A stretch of DNA of 49,388 bases from Priapulus caudatus (GCF_000485595.1 NW_014578562.1:1-49388); one strand, 5' to 3'. Positions 10,609 through 20,801 are shown, numbered from the stretch's first letter. Notes: a model not told the origin generated them from the letters alone. Translations and numbers: made by a program.

Positions 10609-10990
10609 GCTATCCCCCGGGCGTGGAGGGAGGTCACGTGATAACGTTGACGATGACGTTCAAAGCGTTAACCCTAACGGTAACCCTCACTCCAACACCG
10701 CCAACACTAACCCTCACACAAAAAATATATATATCGCCGCGCTATATATAGGCATTGTGATCCACAAAAATTAATCTATGGTGTGGGGACAGATATCATG
10801 ATGCAAAAACCTTAACCTTAACCCTAATCCTAACCCTAACCCTAACCCTAACCCAAATCCTAACCCTAACCCTAACCCTAATCCTAACCCTAACCCTAAC
10901 CCTAACCCTGACCCTAACCCTAATCCTAACACTATCCCAACACTAGTGCTGCCACGTTGCGGTCACCTCCCTCCACGCCCGGGGGATAGC
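10609..10990. mobile_element. TIR element (26-bp perfect TIRs) containing telomere-like repeats
   Basis: GCTATCCCCCGGGCGTGGAG continuing to 10634 is repeated as an exact reverse complement at 10965-10990. The ~380-bp interior has no coding capacity. It holds degenerate TAACCC tracts (10660-10712), a TATATATA-rich self-complementary segment (10725-10750) and a long CCCTAA array (10808-10938). The size and the TIRs suggest a non-autonomous DNA transposon or MITE. I could not confirm a target duplication. Superfamily unknown. Confidence 0.75.
10808..10938 (-). repeat. Interstitial telomere-like (CCCTAA)n array
   Basis: Many consecutive CCCTAA units with sporadic AATCCT, CCAAAT and GACCCT variants. 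This is the C-rich strand of TTAGGG, the standard metazoan telomere motif. It lies wholly within the TIR element 10609-10990. Confidence 0.95.
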
Positions 10991-11242
10991 ATTACCCAGA
11001 ATGGGTGAACACATAGACTCACAGTCGTGACAGATTCTACACAATGTATACTTTATTATAATACTTTTATTTTACTATTATTATAATACTTTACAATAAT
11101 TACAATTATGATAATAATATGATATAATATCTTTCATTATAGTATTACTTAAATGCTAAAATCGTAATCTTAGCAATACCTACAAATATTTATTACCATT
11201 TATGTAAAATTGATAATATTCCAATGTACATCTAGTATGCAG

Positions 11243-11301
11243 GAAGTGTAACTGCCATGGCAAGATCGCAGTTTGTGATGGCAATGTTGAAGATAAGGCA
11301 G
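11243..11301 (+). CDS. Candidate short exon resembling a laminin-type EGF domain
   Basis: Preceded by ATGCAG and followed by GTATCG. The 59 bases read KCNCHGKIAVCDGNVEDKAG with split codons at both ends. The C-x-C-H-G-x4-C-D spacing is typical of laminin-type EGF repeats (CxCxGH..xxCD). No neighbouring exon was found, so this may be an isolated or decayed exon. Confidence 0.35.
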
Positions 11302-12210
11302 GTATCGTTTTTTTGTGTCTGCGCCTAACGCGTTTTTAACCGTTGTTAAATAAGATTTTCACTTACACACATACTAATTGTATAATTAAATATACATGCC
11401 AATAAAACTATATCTATAACTACATTATATTAGATCACCGAAAATACGACCCGGTTATGTCAATTGTATACAGCAGATGGTGCGTAACTATATCTGTGTC
11501 TACGGAATCTTCACAACTCTTTCCTGGTATACGGACCATCGAAATCCAACAGAATAAATGACTGTAACTTCAAAAAACAAGGAGGCAAATCAGTGCACGT
11601 ATTTTGATCACTAGTCTTACTGAGTGGTCAACATTTCGAGCCTGTTTCTTTATATCGTCATCACTTTGCTTGTAATCACACCATTCTACTACTTCACGGT
11701 CACTGCTGAGATCCGTAATATCATCATTTTATTCTTGAAATTGGTAACACGTCTGGGTTCCACCTGTTCGCCGATAATACAATGTTACAGCGAAGCAACA
11801 GTTATTAAACTAATTGTTGTCGCTTGAAAAACCTAATTAACTAACAGGATGGTAGAATATAAGTAATAGTTAGATTTCTATTCGCACTTGCGATACACGA
11901 GACAAACCGTTGAAAATTCTAGTTTGGATTTCTGCTGATAAGTAATAAGTAAATGATGGATATAATAAAAATAAAAATAAAAATAATTATTATTATTATC
12001 ATAATAATAAGTAATATATTATATTTCCGTTCATCACATGCGAAACGTCACGTTATCCTGCAGAGCTTCGTCTTAATATTAATAACGACATTCCTACGTT
12101 CACATCGTGACGTACATTCGACGGACAACTCATTCTTAAATACGTCACATTAGTCTCTGAACACCATATATTCATTCTGACGTACAAGCACCTTCATCAT
12201 TGTCTACGTA
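11302..12210. other. AT-rich intergenic DNA
   Basis: No gene recognised. Small frames at 11624-11827 and 11953-12153 lack domain features. Confidence 0.4.
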
Positions 12211-12211
12211 A

Positions 12212-12352
12212 CCCTGCATAACTGGCGGCATTCAAGCGTGTAAAACTTTCACATTGACATGCGTTCTTTCATTCTAACGCGCTATTCGCACCTTTGTACG
12301 TTCTTGGCAACGCGCACGCACTACTGGTGACGTGAGCGTCTCTCATGCTAGT
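12212..12352 (+). repeat. Repeat U, truncated copy left of GPCR copy A
   Basis: Begins about CTGGCGGCATTCAAGCGTGT and includes CTTGGCAACGCGCACGCACT and GACGTGAGCGTCTCTCATGC. It then passes directly into damaged GPCR sequence at about 12353. The other U copies continue with CATATGGTGCACGC, so U is cut here. Confidence 0.8.
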
Positions 12353-12354
12353 CG

Positions 12355-13912
12355 GTGCCGACGGGTCGCCGACGATGCCGACGTCGGCGGCCGCAGCACG
12401 ATCGGCGCATGCGCACCGAGCGTCGTGTTTGGTGACGCAGAACAGATTGTCGCTGAGGCTTACCTGACGGTCGTGCTTGCAGCGAGCGTGTTCTGTAATA
12501 TCGTCGTCGTCTGGGCGATCAACCACGCTCAAGAAACGCCACCTCTTCCGACCGAATCTCTTCATCATCGGACACGTCGCCGTCACCGATCTGGCGACGG
12601 CCGTCATCTGTCTGCCGCTTGTGCAGGCGGCAACGGCTGTCGGTCGCTGGCCGTTCAGTGCGTCAGCGTGTGCGGCGTCGGCAGCGCTCAACACGCTCCT
12701 GGTGACGGCCTCCGTGTTATGCATCATCGCTGTCAGCGTCGAGCGCTATTTCTCGATCGTGCGTCCATACTAGTACAAACTGCTCGTGACGAAACGACGC
12801 TGCGTCATCGCCGTCGTCGGCATGTGGTCGGTGTCGGCGGCGCTCGCGATCGTGCAAGTCGTCGTGCTTAACAACTGGGCGTTCTATCCGGGCCGCGCGA
12901 TGTGCTTCATGGACTGGCAGACGCGAGAAGCTCCGAAGCTCGCCTTCAACATCGCTGATCTTGTGCTGTGCGTGCTGCTACTGCTCGGGCTGCTGCTCAT
13001 AGTTGTTATTCTCGTCGTGCGGGCCGCTCGTCGCCACCACACGAACTCGCTGCGCCTGACGGCATCCTACGGCACCGACGGCCAAGCGGCCGACAACCGC
13101 CGCGTCATCCGCAACAATCTCAACGTTCCGAAGAGTGATTCGCCGACGATAGTGCATCGCGGGGGGTCGCGGCTGTCGCTGCCGCTCGCGTGCGCGACGT
13201 CCAAGATTTCGGCGGCCAGGTGTCGCAGCGCACCGAACAACTTCGAAGTGACGGTGACGAAGAAGGCGAAGACGATCTCGCTGCACCAGCTGAAGGCGGC
13301 GCGTATACTGCTCACGGTCGTCACCTGCTTCGTCGTCTGCTACCTGCCGCTGTTCGCGCTCAACGTGGCGACAGGCGTGCTACAGTGGCGCACCCTGCCG
13401 CCGAGACTCGACCGCGTCGCCCCCATGCTGCTCTACACGTCACGTGTCCGCCGACTCCCGTCGCCAGCTCCGGTTCGAGCGGAGTGACGACGATCTCTCC
13501 CACCGATCTCTTCCGGCGGATACAGAACGCGAAGAGCTGCCACGAGCTGACGGCGGAGACGACGTCAATGCAAGTCACCGGAAGGTCGAGAATCACGGCC
13601 GAAGACTCAGCGCATCCGGTCATCCACGTGATCACGCCCATCGCGGGCACCTCCCGCCAGATGGCGTGCTTCGACAACAACTCGTTCGCAGACAACTCGT
13701 TCGCCGACAACTCGTTCGCCGACAACTCGTTCGGGTCGGACGACTTCAAGATGAGAACGGCCGACTACGTTACGTCGGTGACGCAGAGTGACATGGCCGC
13801 GTCGGTTACTCTCGACATCCCGTCGTGTGACGTCACGAAGTGCGCCGAGGCGGACCTACGTGTCGAGAGCGCCGTGGCGTCGTCAGTGTGTGAGTCAACT
13901 TATTGCACGTGA
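12355..13912 (+). pseudogene. GPCR copy A (class A rhodopsin-like), broken
   Basis: Intronless seven-transmembrane receptor of the rhodopsin class. Visible landmarks are TM1 (CNIVVVWAIN), TM2 (HVAVTDLATAVICLP), the Cys of TM3 after RWPFSASAC, ERY in place of DRY, CYLP in place of CWxP in TM6, a long third intracellular loop and a long Ser/Thr/Pro-rich tail. Damage: no start codon and a shortened N-terminus; a 2-base loss near 12523 (frameshift in TM1/loop 1); TAG at 12771-12773 replacing Gln after TM3; and a 142-base deletion at about 13438 relative to copy D (22665-22806), which removes TM7 and shifts frame. The tail (SFADN repeated three times, then SDDFKMRTAD) is readable in the new frame to TGA at 13912. 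Ligand unknown. Confidence 0.9.
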
Positions 13913-14055
13913 CAGTCCGTCGTCTGTCTGTCATCGTGGTACGTAGTGACGTGATAAGGATCAGACGGAGGATGATGGGGGAGGAGGGGAGCTTACCGTT
14001 CGACATTGACTTCTATTCTGTATTGGCCACCATCAACATGCTGATGATTTTGCCA

Positions 14056-14150
14056 ACGGGAGGCGCAAGTTAAAAGGTTGAATTTATTTTTAATTTTTAA
14101 AATCTTTACTTATAAACTGCCCTGATGACATTCAGGCCGTAAGCAGAGTC
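14056..14150 (+). repeat. Repeat W, plus copy after GPCR A
   Basis: CAAGTTAAAAGGTTGAATTT, then an AT-rich stretch, then CTGCCCTGATGACATTCAGG and CCGTAA. The same block occurs inverted at 17112-17185, 21148-21232 and 24684-24768, and direct at 44415-44525. Confidence 0.85.
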
Positions 14151-14199
14151 TTAAAGTCATTTAGACTCTCACGTTGTGAGAAAACTAGCACGCAGTTCT

Positions 14200-14515
14200 G
14201 CTGATAAGAGTGAACGTATCTCCAATGATAAGTGATAACGTGAATCGAAGATATGAAATAGTATGACAGAACCTACGGACGCAACCATGTACAACATGAG
14301 TTATAAGGGCAGGTGCCGAGTGCAATAGCCTACACACGGGTGAAGGCATGTGACAGAACCTGTAAGGGCAAGGCCTTGTTACAGAACCTAGGTGCATGGG
14401 TAAAGCATCGTGACCGAACCAATACGGGTAAAGGTTTGTGACTGAAGGAATATAGGTAAAGGTACGTGACCGTACCTATAACAGTAAAGCTTTGCTACAG
14501 GTACTTGCTCTATAG
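14200..14515 (+). repeat. 28-31-bp minisatellite, left part
   Basis: Units of the form GTGACAGAACCTATAAGGGTAAAGG with substitutions, about 9-10 copies. It continues after the hAT insertion at 14880-14960, so the MITE entered an existing minisatellite. Inverted homologue at 20802-21060; noisy copy at 43080-43366. Confidence 0.75.
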
Positions 14516-14873
14516 CAGCGGTTCTTAACCTGGGGATCGTGACCTCCATGGGGTCGTTTGGGGTATTTCCGGAGGTCAGGAAGGGGTCATAAATGAAATA
14601 AATCTATTTAAATATATAATTATCAGGGTGCTACCAAACAATTTTCCTCACTTTCGTGACTCATAAATTTGGTTGCCCACAAGCCTAATTAAAGCACTTG
14701 CATGAATTTTTTTTTTATCGCCTGATGGCTGTGAAGCAATTTCAGCCATCCCATTGACTGAGTATTGCCAGACATGTTTTCATAAATCGGGCTGTTTTTT
14801 TTCAATTTTTGTTTCGGGGGTCACGGTACTGACCAAGATGGGGTCGTGGGGCCAAACAGGTTAAGAACCACTG
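14516..14873 (+). mobile_element. hAT-type MITE, copy 1
   Basis: Terminal inverted repeats CAGCGGTTCTTAACCTGG and, at the other end, GGTTAAGAACCACTG. 358 bp with no coding capacity. The flanking 8-mers CTCTATAG and CTCTAAAT look like a diverged 8-bp hAT target duplication. The ends are typical of non-autonomous hAT elements of animals. Confidence 0.85.
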
Positions 14874-15027
14874 CTCTAAATGTAATGTAGGTACGTGTGA
14901 CAGAATCTGTACAGGTAAATATGTGATAGAATCTGTACAGGTAATTGTACACAGGAATATATAAAGGTAAAAAGGTTCTGTTAGTTATTTAGTTCTAATT
15001 AGTTAATTATTGTTGTGTTTAGCTGCT

Positions 15028-15172
15028 TACCATGTATGTATGTTTGTATGTATGTATGTATGTATGTATGTATGTATGTATGTATGTATGTATGTATGTA
15101 TGTATGTATGTATGTATGTATGTATGTATGTATGTATGTATGTATGTATGTATGTATGTGTGTGTGTGTGTG
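15028..15172 (+). repeat. (TATG)n microsatellite ending in (TG)n
   Basis: A nearly pure run ending at a single N (15173), directly after which GPCR coding sequence begins. The abutment is probably an assembly join. The inverted homologue is (CATA)n at 20084-20345. Confidence 0.97.
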
Positions 15173-15173
15173 N

Positions 15174-16516
15174 GCGCACCAAGCGTCGTGTTTGGAGACG
15201 CAGAACAGATTGTCGCTGAGGCTTACCTGACGGTCGTGCTTGCAACGAGCGTGCTCTGTAATATCGTCGTCGTCTGGGCGATCAACACCACGCTCAAGAA
15301 ACGCCCCCTCTTCCGTCCGAATCTCTTCATCATCGGACACGTCGCCGTCACCGATCTGGCGACGGCGGTCATCTGTCTGCCGCTCGTGCAGGCGGTAACG
15401 GCCGTCGGTCGCTGGCCGTTTAGTGCGTCGGCGTGTGCGGCGTCGGCATGGCTCAACACGCTGCTGGTGACGGCATCCGTGTTATGCATCCTCGCTGTCA
15501 GCATCGAGCGCTATTTCTCGATCGTGCGTCCGCACCAGTACAAACTGCTCGTGACGAAACTACGTTGCGTCATCGCCGTTGTCGGCATGTGGTAGGTGTC
15601 GGCGGCGCTCGCGATCGTGCAGGTCGTCGTGCTCGACAACTGGGCGTTCTATCCAGGCCGCGCTATGTGCTTCATGGACTGGCAGACGAGCGCAGCGCCG
15701 AAGCTCGCCTTCAACATCGCTCATCTTGTGCTGTGCGTGCTGATACCGCTCGGGCTGCTGCTCATAGCTGATATTCTCGTCGTGCGGGCCGCTCGTCGCC
15801 ACCACACGAACTCGCTGCGCTTGTCGGCGGCCTACAGCACCGACGGCCAAGCGGCCGACAACCGCCACGTCATCCGCAACAATCTCAACGTTCCGAAGAG
15901 GGATTCGCCGACGATAGTGCATCACGGGGGGTCGCGGCTATCGCTGCCGCTCGCGCGCGCGACGTCCAAGATGTCGGCGGCCAAGTGTCGCAGCGCGCCG
16001 AACAACTTCGCCGTGACGGTGACGAAGAAGGCAAAGCAGATCTCGCTGCACCAGCTGAAGGCGGCGCGTATACTGCGCAGGGTCGTCACCTGCTTTGTCG
16101 TCTGCTACCTACCGCTGTTCGCGCTCAACGTGGCGACGGCCGTGCTACAGTGGCGCACCCTGCCGCCGAGACTCGACCGCGTCGCCTCCATGCTGCTCTA
16201 CATGCACTGCTTTCTCAACGCCTGCTTCTACGGTTTCACAAACCGCAACATCCAGCGCACGATTGGCGCCGCTGTGTCGCACTGGCGCAGCGGCAACCAG
16301 GTCGGTGCCGTCGTCCCGGCGCCGACGCCGACGGCGACGCCTCCCGTCACGTGTCCGCCGACTCCCGTCGCCAGCTCCGGCTCGAGCGGAGTGTCGACGA
16401 TCTCTCTCACCGACCTCTTCCGGCGGATACAGAACGTGAAGGGCTGCCACGAGCCGACGGCGGAGACGACGTCAATGCAGGTCACCGGAAGATCGAGCAT
16501 CACGGTCGAGAACTCA
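15174..16516 (+). pseudogene. GPCR copy B, one nonsense codon, cut by gaps
   Basis: Same receptor as copy A with all seven transmembrane segments readable in one frame from CAPSVVFGD in the N-terminal domain to the tail. The only in-frame defect seen is TAG at 15593-15595 (TGG TAG GTG where other copies have TGG TCG GTG, a Ser codon at the start of TM4). Motifs: IERYFSIVRP at the end of TM3, CYLP in TM6, NACFYGFTNRN at TM7/helix 8 (in place of NPxxY). The N-terminus is lost at the N at 15173 and the end of the tail lies in the N gap from 16517. With a single substitution this is one of the least damaged copies, so sequencing error should be excluded. Confidence 0.88.
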
Positions 16517-16897
16517 NNNNNNNNNNNNNNNNNNNNNNNNNNNNNNNNNNNNNNNNNNNNNNNNNNNNNNNNNNNNNNNNNNNNNNNNNNNNNNNNNNNN
16601 NNNNNNNNNNNNNNNNNNNNNNNNNNNNNNNNNNNNNNNNNNNNNNNNNNNNNNNNNNNNNNNNNNNNNNNNNNNNNNNNNNNNNNNNNNNNNNNNNNNN
16701 NNNNNNNNNNNNNNNNNNNNNNNNNNNNNNNNNNNNNNNNNNNNNNNNNNNNNNNNNNNNNNNNNNNNNNNNNNNNNNNNNNNNNNNNNNNNNNNNNNNN
16801 NNNNNNNNNNNNNNNNNNNNNNNNNNNNNNNNNNNNNNNNNNNNNNNNNNNNNNNNNNNNNNNNNNNNNNNNNNNNNNNNNNNNNNNNNNNNNNNNN
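16517..16897. other. Assembly gap (381 N)
   Basis: Run of Ns covering the expected C-terminal tail of copy B. Sequence resumes in the 3' flank (GATGATTTTGCCACGGGGCG). Confidence 1.
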
Positions 16898-16984
16898 TGG
16901 ATGATGATTTTGCCACGGGGCGCAAGTTAAAAGGTTGAATTATTTTTTAATAATAATTTCTATATTTCAATTCGCAGGTGGCGC

Positions 16985-17111
16985 CTAAATGTCGCAGGTC
17001 CGGACACAGGGGCGGCAGGGGTGCGGGGGGGGCAAGGGGGGGCAGAGTCGGCAAGGGGGCGGGTTTCGCAGGGGGGCAGGGCGGTCGCGGGGGGGTCGCA
17101 GGGGCGCTACA
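16985..17111 (+). repeat. G-rich tract with quadruplex-type G runs
   Basis: Many runs of four to seven Gs (GGGGGGGGCAAGGGGGGGCAG type) between the 3' flank of copy B, which ends in a stub of repeat U (GCAGGTGGCGCCTAAATG), and the minus copy of repeat W. Confidence 0.8.
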
Positions 17112-17185
17112 AGCCGAAGTCATCGGGCAGTTTTAAGTAAAGCATTTTTAAATATAAACAATAAACTTCAACCTTATTAACTTGG
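17112..17185 (-). repeat. Repeat W, minus copy
   Basis: GTCATCGGGCAGTTTTAAGT, AATATAAACAATAAACTTCA and CTTATTAACTTGGCCTTAGG: the reverse of the W block, adjoining repeat U on its right as at 21148 and 24684. Confidence 0.75.
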
Positions 17186-17199
17186 CCTTAGGTTACGGC

Positions 17200-17575
17200 C
17201 TGTAAACCGGCGGCATTCTAGCGTGTAAAACTTTCACATTGACGTACGTTCTTTCATTCTAACGCGCTCTTCGCACCTTTGTGCGTTCTTGGCAACGCGC
17301 ACGCACTACTGGTGACGTGAGCGTCTCTCATGCATATGGTGCACGCACGCGCCGACATCGTCGGTCCGGTAGCAGACGGTGAGAGGGAGATATCCGTCCG
17401 GTCACCAGTCGATTAACGCGCAGTGGATGAGGATTTACTTCTTGCTGTCGGGGATGCGATGCCCGAGACAGAGCCAGCTGTGATACGGAGCTTCCTTCTA
17501 CATCATCGATCTCAGGTTCGTGTTTTTTTTGTCGGATCCTCGGATTTGTCGTCGTTTCATTTAGCGCCACTTGCG
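17200..17575 (+). repeat. Repeat U, full plus copy left of GPCR copy C
   Basis: Runs from CCGGCGGCATTCTAGCGTGT through GGATGAGGATTTACTTCTTG to TCGTTTCATTTAGCGCCACTTGCG. It then continues into the 3' untranslated flank of copy C (minus strand). Carries a 34-codon open segment (EDLLLAVGDAMPETEPAV) conserved among copies 17423, 21464 and 25186. Coding is not claimed. Confidence 0.85.
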
Positions 17576-17709
17576 TTTAACTATAGAATTAATTATAAAA
17601 AATCGAGTAGAAGTCGAAGTCGAACGGTAAGCTCCCCTCTCCCCCATCATCCTCCGTCTGATCCTTATCACGTCGCTACATACCACGGTGACAGACAGAC
17701 GACGGACTG

Positions 17710-18470
17710 TCACGTGGAATAAGTTGACTCACAGACTGACGACGCCACGGCGCTCTCGACACGTAGGTCCGCCTCGGCGCACTTCGTGACGTCACACGAC
17801 GGGATGTCGAGAGTAACCGACGCGACCATGCCGCTCTGCGTCACCGGCGTAACGTCGTCGGCCGCTCATCTTGAAGTCGTCCGACTCGAACGAGTTGTTC
17901 GCGAACAAGTTGTCGGCGAACGAGTTGTTGTCGAAGCACGCCATCTGGCGGGAGGTGCTCGCGATGGGCGTGATCACGTTGATGACCGCGTGCACTGAGT
18001 TCTCGACCGTGATGCTCGACCTTTCGGTGACCTGGATTGACGTCGTCTCCGCCGTTGGCTCGTGGCAGCCCTTAACGTTCTGTATCCGCCGGAAGAGGTC
18101 GATGAGAGAGATCGTCGACACTCCGCTCGAGCCAGAACTGGCGACGGGAGTCGGCGGACACGTGACGGGAGGCGTCGCCGTCGGCGTCGGCGCCGGGACG
18201 ACGGCACCGACCTGCGCTGCGCCAGTGCGACACAGCGGCGCCAATCGTGCGCTGGATGTTGCGGTTTGTGAAACCGTAGAAGCAGGCGTTGAGAAAGCAG
18301 TGCATGTAGAGCAGCATGGAGGCGACGCGGTCGAGTTTCGGCGTCAGGGTGCGCCACTGTAGCACGGCCGTCGCCACGTTGAGCGCGAACAGCGGCAGGT
18401 AGCAGACGACGAAGCAGGTGACGACCGTGAGCAATATACGCGGCGCCTTCTGTTGGTGCAGCGAGATCTA
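17710..18470 (-). pseudogene. GPCR copy C, 3' half only, frameshifted
   Basis: Minus strand, starting just inside an N (18471) at the end of intracellular loop 3 (ISLHQ) and including TM6 (FVVCYLPLFALN), TM7 (HCFLNACFYGFTNRN), helix 8 and the tail to ESTYST and TGA at 17710-17712. Frame is lost about 18220, where several bases are missing from the segment that reads WRSGNQVGA in other copies, and again near 17868 after SDDFKM. The 5' half is absent because the contig is joined there to unrelated (AT)n sequence. Confidence 0.88.
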
Positions 18471-18483
18471 NAGGGCGGCATAG

Positions 18484-18514
18484 AACATATATATATATAT
18501 ATATATATATATGG
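18484..18514. repeat. (AT)n microsatellite
   Basis: About 13 AT dinucleotides just after the single-N join at 18471. Confidence 0.95.
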
Positions 18515-18815
18515 ACATGTGGGTTTGACCTTTATTCCCTATGTGTAATATATATAGGGGCTGAGGTTGTTAGTTGTTGGGCAGGGGGGAGGTACACCAT
18601 GCTACACCTGCGGTCATGCGTGTTGTTGGACATGCGTCACTGCCACGCTCGATCTGAGACGAACTGATGATAAACGCTGATTCGCGAAGTGCGGGCGAAC
18701 ACGCCTAACGGCCGCATAAATGTCTGAAATTATTTATACGAAATGCGAGTCTTAACGATTTGTGATACGTGCGCCCGAGTGCAATATCTTACTCGTTAAT
18801 GAAATACGCCCGCCC
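18515..18815. other. No feature recognised
   Basis: Unique-looking non-coding sequence between the (AT)n run and the (TCTG)n block. Confidence 0.4.
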
Positions 18816-18817
18816 AC

Positions 18818-19215
18818 CTGTCTGTCTGTCTGTCTGTCTGCTTGTCTGTCTGTCTGTCTGTCTGTCTGTTCTTCTCTGTCTGTCTGCTGTCTGTCTGTCT
18901 GTGCTGTCTTGTCTGTCTGTCGTCTCGTCCTGGTCTGTCTGTCTGTCATGTTCTGTCTGTTCTTCTGTCGTGTCTGTCTGTCTGTCTGTCTGGGCATGTC
19001 TGTCTGTCTCTCTCTCTTCTCTCTCTCTCTCTCTCTTTCTTTCGTACACTCACGCCCTCTCTGTCTTTCTCTCGTCTGTATTCGCGAATAATCCTCGTTC
19101 TATCCGACAAGTATCTACTCTCACCTTGCCTCTCTCCCTCTTTTGCTCCTCTCTCGTCTCTCACTCTCTCTCTCTCTTCTCTCTAATCTCTCTTTTCTCT
19201 CTCTCTCTCTCTTCT
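18818..19215 (+). repeat. (TCTG)n then (TC)n microsatellites
   Basis: TCTG tetranucleotides to about 18995 with interruptions, then TC-rich DNA to about 19215 with short unique segments. The long open frames on both strands (Ser/Leu/Val/Cys or Asp/Arg/Gln/Thr repeats) follow from the repeat. Confidence 0.95.
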
Positions 19216-19660
19216 ATCGGGTCTGCCCACGTGGGCGGCGGTGGGCGGGTTGCCTTTTTTTAAATAAAAAAAACAGGTCCTATATATGGGCTTTTTATTG
19301 TTCGAATGCAGGAAATTTGAGTTTCAGACTATCCAAATTTACCCGGGGGGCATGCCCGGATCCCCCGTAGATTGGCTTCACGCTACGGCGCTTGCATCTT
19401 ACGAACCTGGCATGCGGCCCGGTCACTAAAAAAATCCTGAGCAGAACGTAATATATAATACTAGCTCGGTACCCGCCTGCTGGGTAACATAGCGTGCTAC
19501 TAATTCATACTACTTTAATAGATTGGACACAATAGGAACAATTGGTAAAAATCGACAATAGTAACATTGCCACGGACAAATATCATATATTTACAAATCA
19601 GTCTAATAGATAATACATGGGAGGAAAAACTGTAGGTATGACATTTTATATGACAGCAAA
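19216..19660. other. No feature recognised
   Basis: Non-coding sequence containing CCCACGTGGGCGGCGGTGGG and an A-rich stretch. No family identified. Confidence 0.4.
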
Positions 19661-19666
19661 CCCAAC

Positions 19667-20083
19667 TTAGAACCCCTGGACATAATCAGTAATATGGTGC
19701 CAAATGAAGAGAAGATTTATTCTATACAGCATGTACGAAATGGTTTTGCACTTCTCATTTTCAACAGCCTCTTGATAAACAATGCCAGTTCGTAACCTCT
19801 GAACAGTTATCTGGTTTGCTCTGCTTTTAGTTAAGGTTTCGCTTTTCACAATACAGCAGCTGATGAATGACGTGAATCATTTCTCTGTGTGTAGCCACTG
19901 TACAGTCAGTAGCTGAATTTGTGTGAAGAAATTCCACGAAGTTGAGGGTTTTCAACACATTTTCGGGGAGGTTTGACTGTTTGGCAGGTTTTTTCTCAGC
20001 TAGGAACAATCCCGAGATAAGAATGCGCCCTGTGAAACATTGATTCAGATTCGTTTGGCGTTGTGACCGCCTTATAGGAAAGA
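19667..20083 (-). CDS. Coding-like fragment, unknown protein, frameshifted
   Basis: Minus strand from the (CATA)n edge reads LFLAEKKPAKQSNLPENVLK and then LNFVEFLHTNSATDCTVATH to a stop at 19827. An overlapping frame continues from 19849 (SRANQITVQRLRTGIVYQEA) to 19667, so one frameshift would connect them. Composition is convincingly protein-like. It may be a piece of a transposase or host gene, but I do not recognise it. No start codon is assigned because the apparent one lies in microsatellite. Confidence 0.35.
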
Positions 20084-20309
20084 TACATAACATACATACA
20101 TACATACATACATACATACATACATACATACATACATACATACATACATACATACATACATACATAAATACATACATACATACATACATACATACATACA
20201 TACATACATACACTACATACATACATACATACATACATACATACATACATACATACATACATACATACATACATACATACATACATACATACATACATAC
20301 ATACATACA

Positions 20310-20341
<32 letters not shown>

Positions 20342-20345
20342 CATA
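20084..20345 (-). repeat. (CATA)n microsatellite, ~260 bp
   Basis: Tandem CATA with very few interruptions (ACATAAATAC, ACACTACA). It is the inverted homologue of 15028-15172, at the same place relative to the minisatellite and the hAT MITE. Confidence 0.97.
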
Positions 20346-20429
20346 CATTATACATACATACACTTTATATATTTTTGTGTACAATTACCAGTACAGATTC
20401 TGTCACACGTACCTACATTACCTTTAGAG

Positions 20430-20793
20430 CAGTGGTTCTTAACCTTTTTGGCCCCACGACCCCATCAGACATTCTTGGTCAGTACCGTGACCCCCGAAAC
20501 AAAAATTGAAAAAAACAGCCCGATTAATAAAAACATGTCTGCCAATACTCAGTCAATGGGATGGCTGAAATTGCTTCACAGCCATCAGGCGATCAAACAC
20601 AATTTCGAGCAAGTGCTTTAATTAGGCTTGTGGTCAACCAAATTTATGAGTCAATGAAGTGAGGACATTTTTTGGGTAGCACCCTGATAATTATATATTT
20701 AAATGGATTTGTTTTATTTATGATCCCTTTATGACCCCCAGAAAACCCCCAAACGACCCCATGGGGTCACGATCCCCAGGTTAAGAACCGCTG
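20430..20793 (-). mobile_element. hAT-type MITE, copy 2, perfect 8-bp target duplication
   Basis: Starts CAGTGGTTCTTAACC and ends GGTTAAGAACCGCTG. Both sides carry the identical 8-mer CTTTAGAG (20422-20429 and 20794-20801), diagnostic of hAT insertion. Inverted relative to copy 1 and in the same minisatellite context, so the insertion predates duplication of the block. Confidence 0.92.
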
Positions 20794-20801
20794 CTTTAGA
20801 G

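Noticed and set aside
10660-10938. True chromosome end
   Set aside because: The telomere-like array is short, carries variants, is enclosed in a TIR element and has tens of kb of DNA on its far side.
15010-15219. Cys-Met-Tyr-Val or Thr-Tyr-Ile-His repeat proteins
   Set aside because: Translations of (TATG)n. The same holds for 19996-20384 and 43828-44307.
18752-19263. Cys/Leu/Ser/Val-rich and Asp/Arg/Gln/Thr-rich frames
   Set aside because: Translations of (TCTG)n and (TC)n.
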